Positions 58,615-64,000 of a DNA stretch of 64,000 bases are shown one piece after another; the first letter of the stretch is position 1, and every line of letters starts with the position of its first letter. A program made the translations under genes and the position numbers. The stretch spans positions 62,001 through 126,000 of the forward strand of contig NC_061776.1 in NCBI RefSeq assembly GCF_022458985.1, written 5' to 3'. The notes beneath the pieces were generated by a model. The model was not told the DNA's origin. It worked only from the letters and a program-made list of their open reading frames with translations, and did no database searches. The DNA is from Mugil cephalus (taxonomy: Eukaryota > Chordata > Actinopteri > Mugiliformes > Mugilidae).

Positions 58615-59083
58615 GGCCTCAGAGCACAGTAGTACACAGCAGAGTCAGACACATGAACCTTCTGGATCTTCAGAGGAACTGAGTTCTGGACGATTTTAGC
58701 ATCAATTCTCTCTCCAGTTGAAGGATTATCTTTTGTTCCAGTGTGTCGTTGTAGCATGTACTTTGGAAAATCATTCACTTCTTGTTTGTACCAGAACAAA
58801 TAAGCACCATAGTTAACATCAGCCTCAAAAGTACAGTTGAGTGTGAGAGTGTCTCCTTCAGTAGCAATGACATCTCCTGGTGTCTGGGTCACTTTGTCTT
58901 CTCCTTTACATTCTGGGGAAGAACAGAACGTGCAGAGGAAGAGATGAATCAATAAAGATGATTGATTCAAGGACAACAATCAGCAGCTTTAAATGTGTTC
59001 AAGTGTGTGAAGAGGAAACATGTTGAGCTTTCTATCTTACCAAAGAAAAGAGCAGCAAGAATAATCCACAGCCAATGTTCCAT
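58615..59083 (-). CDS. TCR alpha/delta-type V segment (CKGED family), intact
   Basis: Leader exon 59041-59083 (M-E-H-W-L-W-I-I-L-A-A-L-F-F), V exon 58615-58912. E-C-K-G-E-D-K-V-T-Q-T-P, L-N-C-T-F, L-F-W-Y-K-Q, S-A-V-Y-Y-C-A-L-R. It differs from the 39.9-kb copy by only a handful of residues. No defect seen. Confidence 0.9.
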
Positions 59084-59289
59084 CTGTACAACAAGGTTTA
59101 AATCAACAGGAGAATCTAACTGATGTTCAACATTCAGTCTGACAATTGTTCTCTTCACAGCAGCAGTTATTATTGACACAATGGTTGAACCCAGTGCACA
59201 AGTAGCGCACCGCCTACTTGATAATGTCGCCCTCTAGTGGAGATAAAAAGACATTTTATTGTTCAATTGTCTCAGCTGGAAGTTGTTTG

Positions 59290-59470
59290 TTCAGCATGTT
59301 CAGAGTTGTGATGACCTGAGGGAGGAAGCTTTCTGAGTCTGAGGGTTCTGGCCTGGATGCTCAGGAAACTTTTACCTGATTGCAGTAGGTAGAAAAGGCA
59401 GTGGAGAGGGTGGGAGATAAAATGTTGGAGGCTTTCCTGATCCACCTCAACCTGCACATGTTGAGAGAAG
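59290..59470 (-). mobile_element. Rex1-like LINE 3' fragment, second copy
   Basis: Duplicate of 40615-40800 in the same position beside a CKGED-family V segment. Confidence 0.5.
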
Positions 59471-59539
59471 ATGGAGAGAGTCTTCTGACTGAGTCACATG
59501 TGTGTGCTCCCTCCCTGCCTGCAGGGGGTGCTGTGTTTC

Positions 59540-60848
59540 ATTCATTCAGTCATCATCCCAATAAGAATGCCTGGGAAGGATGCAAACATCCCTAGTGATT
59601 ATAGGCCCATGGGGAAGCTGATGAGAGGATGATTAATGACAGACTTGTACTCTGGCTGGAAACCAGAGGTTTGTTGCTGAACTACCAAAGTGGTTTTAGG
59701 AAAGGTAGAGGAACAGTGGAGCCAGCAGTTCTCACTGAAGCCTCTGTTAGAAAGGCGCAGGTAAACAAGGAGTCAGTCATTGTTGTGTTTGATACTGAAA
59801 AGGCCTATGATGTGGTTTGGAGGCAGAACCTTCTTATGAAGCTTCATCAGGTGGGAGTTAAAGGTAGAATGCTTCAATGGATGAAGAACTTTCTCTCTGG
59901 TAGGAAAATAGTGGTAAGAGTTAAAGAAGCATTTAGCAATGAACATACAGGGCAGTATTATCAGCCCAGTGTTGTTGTTGGTCCTGATTAATGATGTCTT
60001 TAAGAATCTGGAAGGATCCATGGAGGTAGCTCTGTTTGCAGATGATGGAGCTATGTGGAAAAGGAGGAGGAACCTCAACTATATGGTAAGTAAAATGCAG
60101 CAAGCAGTGAATGAAGTTAAAAGATGGTCTCTAGAGTGGGCTTTTACACTGGCTATTATTTTTCTGTGAGAGAAGTACTCCCCAAGACCTAAAGATTTCA
60201 GTTTCTGATAAAGAGCTGGAAAGAGTTGATCATTTAAATACCTTGGTTTGTGGTTTGATAAAACATTAACTTGCTCAGTTCATATCAGTAGAATAATAGA
60301 CAAATGCAAGATAGTGCTAAATGTGATGAGATGTTTACAAGGGCTGGACTGGGCAGCAAATAGACCTGTGATGAGATCAGTCCACGTTAATGTCATTAGA
60401 TCAATACCAGACTATGGGTGGATCATTATAGATGTGCAGTAAAAGCTAATTTAAAGGGGTCAGATGTAATCCAGAGTAAAGCTGTGAGATGGGGTTGTGG
60501 GCCTATGAAAGCTACTCCAGCTGCAGCACTCCAAGTGGAGCTGGGGGAGATGCGTCTGCATATGAGAAGAGATCAGTTTATTGGGCCAACCTTAGAGGTC
60601 AGAAGGATGAGAAGAGCAGCAGATCTGTTCTTGTGCATTGACAGGACAAAGAGAGAACTCAACTCAAAGCTTTGGTTGGAGCATAGAACAGGAAGCCAGA
60701 GAGATGGGCCTTCAGGAGCTTCATGTGAGTCCAACAGTGTGTTTCCCAGCAGTTCCTCTGATGTTGCTTTACACCTGCTAGAGTTAGAAGGGAGAGATGT
60801 TACTGTCATGCAGTAGAGAACCAGATTAGATTATCATATGGAGAAAGA
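59540..60848 (+). mobile_element. Nimb-like LINE RT, second copy
   Basis: Duplicate of 40880-42190: N-Y-Q-S-G-F-R-K-G-R-G, V-F-D-T-E-K-A-Y-D-V-V-W, L-F-A-D-D-G-A-M-W. The first half of RNase H is deleted at 60848. Confidence 0.8.
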
Positions 60849-60849
60849 G

Positions 60850-61190
60850 ATGTCAAGTACACACATCAACACAACATTATGTACGCATGTAAATAAAAAA
60901 AGCAGATTTTTATTCACTTTATACATCATCTGATCAGTTTTATAGTTGAGAGGATCACTGAATTTTAAGGTCTGTGAGTTTATAGATGATTTATTTGTTG
61001 GGTCTTGATAATCAGCTCTGTGATTATTCTTAGTGCTCTCTTTTGTAATATGAAAACTGGTTTAATCGTTTTATACGTACGTCCCCAGACCCCCAAAGGT
61101 TCAGTACAATACATGTAGTGAATATTAGTGATGATGTGTTTAGTTTTATTTGATATTGCAGTAGATTGTATACGTCCATTGTGATAGCTC
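60850..61190 (-). mobile_element. LINE 3' end, second copy
   Basis: Duplicate of 42333-42660, with an added one-base loss near 61020. Confidence 0.6.
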
Positions 61191-61430
61191 TATCCTGGGT
61201 TGAGTGTCATAGACCTGACAGTGAGGTTTTAATGCTTCAGACTTATCATGGGCATTAATAAGCACTCTAAATGTCATGTCTCAGTCTAGGCTGGATATTG
61301 TTTTAGAAATAGTCCAGAGGACAGACCGACTGCAACACTCCAACATCAGTAATGTCTTTCTAGGAGTTCAAGGGAATGAGTTGGCAGAAGAGCTGGTCCA
61401 CAAAGCTGGTGAAGTCCCTCAGGTCACTAT

Positions 61431-62175
61431 GGGCCACATTTACTAAAGGTTTGTGTCCAAAAAAAAAAGTACAAACTGATTTACTAACAGTGGACGCTAA
61501 GGGTCGTGTCTTTCAAAGGTGCAATATAGCACTTCAGCATCCCGTTAGCATCCCGTTAGCATCCCGTTAGCATCCCGTTAGCATCCAGTTAGCATCCAGT
61601 TAGCACATTGGCCTCAATGAATAAAGAAAATGTGATCACACAAAGTGATTTATCAAACCTGAAAGTAATGTTGCTCATAGAAACTGTGTCTATATTTAAC
61701 ACGTCTCAAAAGGACGTGCAGACAGTTTGTTCTATGTGTAGCTGTGCACATACTGTAGCTGCTGTTATTGTAGAGGACGAATTCAAACATCTTACACTTT
61801 CTTTTTTTATTCAGTAAATATCCAAACGGATCAGATGTGTCCACTAAATGATCTGGTCTACAATGACTGTTCTGTAGTGTGGACCTCTTTTACTTGGCAG
61901 TCCGTCTCTACGTCCTGTCTTATTTTCAGATGTTTTTAGCTCCGTAATGTGTTTATTTGCCTCTTCAGCTGAAACCTTCGATGTAACGCCACCAAATATT
62001 ATTCTGCACTTGCACTCTCAATGGTGAACACCTACGGCCGTTTGCACCCGCTGTCATTTATCAATCAGTCTGAGCAAATCACCCACCAACCGTACTTCCA
62101 GCCCACATGCAAAATTCTAGATAAATTAGTACACAACTTAGTACACGCAATGTGGGATCTTGGTAGATCCGGCCC
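61431..62175. mobile_element. Harbinger-like MITE without the L2 insertion
   Basis: GGGCCACATTTACTAAAG start and inverted GGGCCGGATCTACCAAG end, with TAT(G) on both sides (61428-61430, 62176-62178). Splits the Nimb-like LINE between RNase H and its C-terminus. Confidence 0.65.
61538..61605. repeat. 11-bp minisatellite, six units
   Basis: Four ATCCCGTTAGC and two ATCCAGTTAGC units; the duplicate at 43020-43054 has three units, all of the A type. Confidence 0.85.
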
Positions 62176-62560
62176 TATGAGTGTAAGTATTAGTGAGGCT
62201 GGAATCCAAAGCAGAGTCAAACTATAGTCTAAGGAAGAATGGAAATACATGTGGGATAGTGAGAGGACAGGGAGATGGTTTTGGAGTAGGACTACAAGTA
62301 GAAACAAGCAAAAAGGACATTTTTACAAGGATGAGGTTTGGACATAGAGGACTGAACAGTATGTTAGTTAGAATGAATAAAGATAACAATGCTTTATGTC
62401 AGTGTGGTTTTAGTCAAGAAACTATGGAGCATGTTATAGAAAATTATCCATTATATCAACAAAAAAGAAAGTTTCTATCAGTCAGTTATAGAAAGAAAAT
62501 ATTGTACTGAACATATCTGATCTATTGCAAAGACACTGAGAGATTTGGTTGAAAAGTTTT
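62176..62560 (+). mobile_element. Nimb-like LINE C-terminus, second copy
   Basis: Contains M-R-F-G-H-R-G-L-N-S, L-C-Q-C-G-F and E-H-V-I-E-N-Y, the C-x-C then H pattern typical after RNase H in the I clade; fuller than the 45.0-kb copy. Confidence 0.7.
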
Positions 62561-62959
62561 TTATTTTTTAATGACATGTTTATTTTATAGGATTCAGATT
62601 ATCCAGATCCACACTCCATTTCAGTAGGTGGCAGTAATGCACCTGAAAGTTGTTTACCATCCACCATTTAAAATAATCAGGAGAAGAATCCAGCTCTGTC
62701 CCTCTTTTCCTGTGACCTCTCAGCAGCTGAACCGCTCCATAATCTGATTGTGTTGTCCACTCCAGGTCTGAATGTTTTACCACCACAGTCCTGACAAGTA
62801 GAGCTGAGAACACAGTTTAGTTTTCTGGTTTCATCCTGTTTTTAGTCAGACAGTCAGGGAAGGAGCTCTGGATTTTATTTGGTGTCTGTGATAGTTCAGT
62901 TAGTCATAATGTTGGTTAGTTGTTTTGTCCATACTCACTCTGAAGATGAACATAGGAAA

Positions 62960-63660
62960 TAAAGATTGTTCCTGGACAGTAATTCAAGGAAAAGGGGAGA
63001 GTCATCTTTTGTGTTGTGTACTAGTTTCCCCCAGGCCGGTCATAATAAGAGATGCCCATGATCCTCTCTGCTGAGCTCACGACTCTCTGGAGGAACTTTA
63101 CAACCTTTGTGTTGGGAAGTCCAGCAGCCAGTTCCAGGAGGAGGTGTTGAGGCCTGGAAGGCTGAGCTTTACCATGAGCTGCTGTGGGATGATGGTGTTG
63201 AATGCTGAGCTGAAGTCTGTGAACAACATTCTAACGTCACTGTCCATGTTGTGTTGGTGTGTCAGGGCCAGATGCAGAGCCAGGGATACTGCATCATCTG
63301 TAGATCTGTAGGAACCATACTCAAACTGGAAGAGGTCCAGAGTCATTCAAGAACACTGCTGGAGACTTCTGTGGCTCTGGTAGGATGGTGGAGGTCTTGA
63401 AGCACTTGGGTTCAACTGCTTGACTCAGTGAGGTGTTGAAGATGTCATTGAAGGCCTCTTCAGGTCTCTCCCAGGAATGTGGTCTGGTCCAGCAGCCTTG
63501 TGGGGACTGATCCAGGAGAGGGTCTTCATCACATCAGCTGAAGAAAGACAGAACACCTTGTTGCTGTCACATAGTGGATGGATGTGACAGTGGGAGTCCT
63601 TTTCTGTTCTGCTCTTTGACAGTGTTGCTCCTCCCTCCACCTGTTACTCCTCTCATATCA
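62960..63660 (-). mobile_element. Rex1-like LINE RT fragment, copy 3
   Basis: Same motifs and layout as 45740-46420 and 49801-50500. Confidence 0.8.
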
Positions 63661-63894
63661 CTGGATGTTATGAAGACCAAAACCACAGCTGGATAGATTT
63701 TAGAGCTTTAAGCCCCAACACACTTCTGGAGGCTTTCTGCTGCTTTTTAGCAGCAACATCATCCAGTAAATAAGGAATCTAATGGACTATGATCCATATC
63801 ATCACTTTGTTCGAAAGATTCTAAATCAGCCTCTTTTACTGTTTGACTTCTTTGAATGCTGTGGATTTTATTGGCTGGAAATATTGGCTGGTGT

Positions 63895-64000
63895 TTAGTG
63901 TGTGAACCTTCAGTTGGTTTGTCATTGATGTGGATTTGCTGCTCATGTGAATCCTCCCACAGTGTTTCATTAGCAGCTGTAACCACAGTGACTCTGATAA
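63895..64000 (-). other. 3' flank of a further CALE-family V segment (cut)
   Basis: GTGTTTAGTGTGTGAACC and CCACAGTGTTTCATTAGC match the sequence that precedes the RSS of the other CALE-family segments, so another V cassette is expected just beyond the window. Confidence 0.75.

Noticed and set aside
2745..59083. Assigning V segments specifically to TRAV or TRDV, or giving numbered names
   Set aside because: No J, D or C segments are present and numbering needs a reference locus.

Overview
The window is vertebrate nuclear DNA, almost certainly from a spiny-rayed teleost fish. The reasons are a head-to-tail cluster of T-cell receptor V segments with 23-type recombination signals, a fish-type NLRC3-like gene (FISNA-NACHT-LRR, LRR exons of 174 nt), and a dense mix of teleost repeats (L1, L2, Rex1-like, I-clade/Nimb-like and RTE-like LINEs, hAT, piggyBac-like and Harbinger-like elements). 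No C or J segment lies inside, so TRAV cannot be separated from TRDV. The V segments look alpha/delta-like (D-S/T-A-V/L-Y-Y-C-A-L ends).

Layout. All V segments lie on the minus strand. At least 14 have an open leader and V exon, with the recombination signal at the low-coordinate side. Several broken copies lie between them. Two classes alternate. One ends in Cys-Ala-Leu-Glu and has a 23-bp spacer signal. The other ends in Cys-Ala-Leu-Arg and has a 22-bp spacer signal. They form pairs at 10.5-12.0, 33.4-34.8, 38.9-40.3, 47.0-48.4, 51.0-52.4 and 57.7-59.1 kb, plus a half-destroyed pair at 29.2-30.1 kb. Extra Cys-Ala-Leu-Arg units lie at 2.7-3.2 and 12.3-12.9 kb. Each pair is one cassette, duplicated together with its flanks and LINE fragments. 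The 40.5-46.7 and 59.3-63.9 kb blocks are the clearest duplicates. The last 100 bases begin the 3' flank of another cassette.

From about 17.1 to 28.7 kb, on the plus strand, sits an NLRC3-like gene: one short N-terminal exon, one large FISNA/NACHT exon and five LRR exons. A frameshift, and a deletion with loss of frame after the NACHT module, make it a pseudogene as assembled. One LRR intron holds a complete hAT element with an 8-bp target duplication. Nested in it is a 540-bp element whose single THAP-like open frame runs from one terminal inverted repeat into the other.

How it works together: V segments supply the variable domain of the receptor after RAG joining at their 12/23 signals; the repeats are passengers. 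Paralogous cassettes give empty and filled sites, so some insertions (L1 at 5.2-10.0 kb, L2 at 43.4-44.7 kb) can be ordered after cassette duplication. Exon limits come from reading splice signals and frames by eye. Repeat-family names are by recognisable protein motifs, and element edges are approximate unless target duplications are stated.
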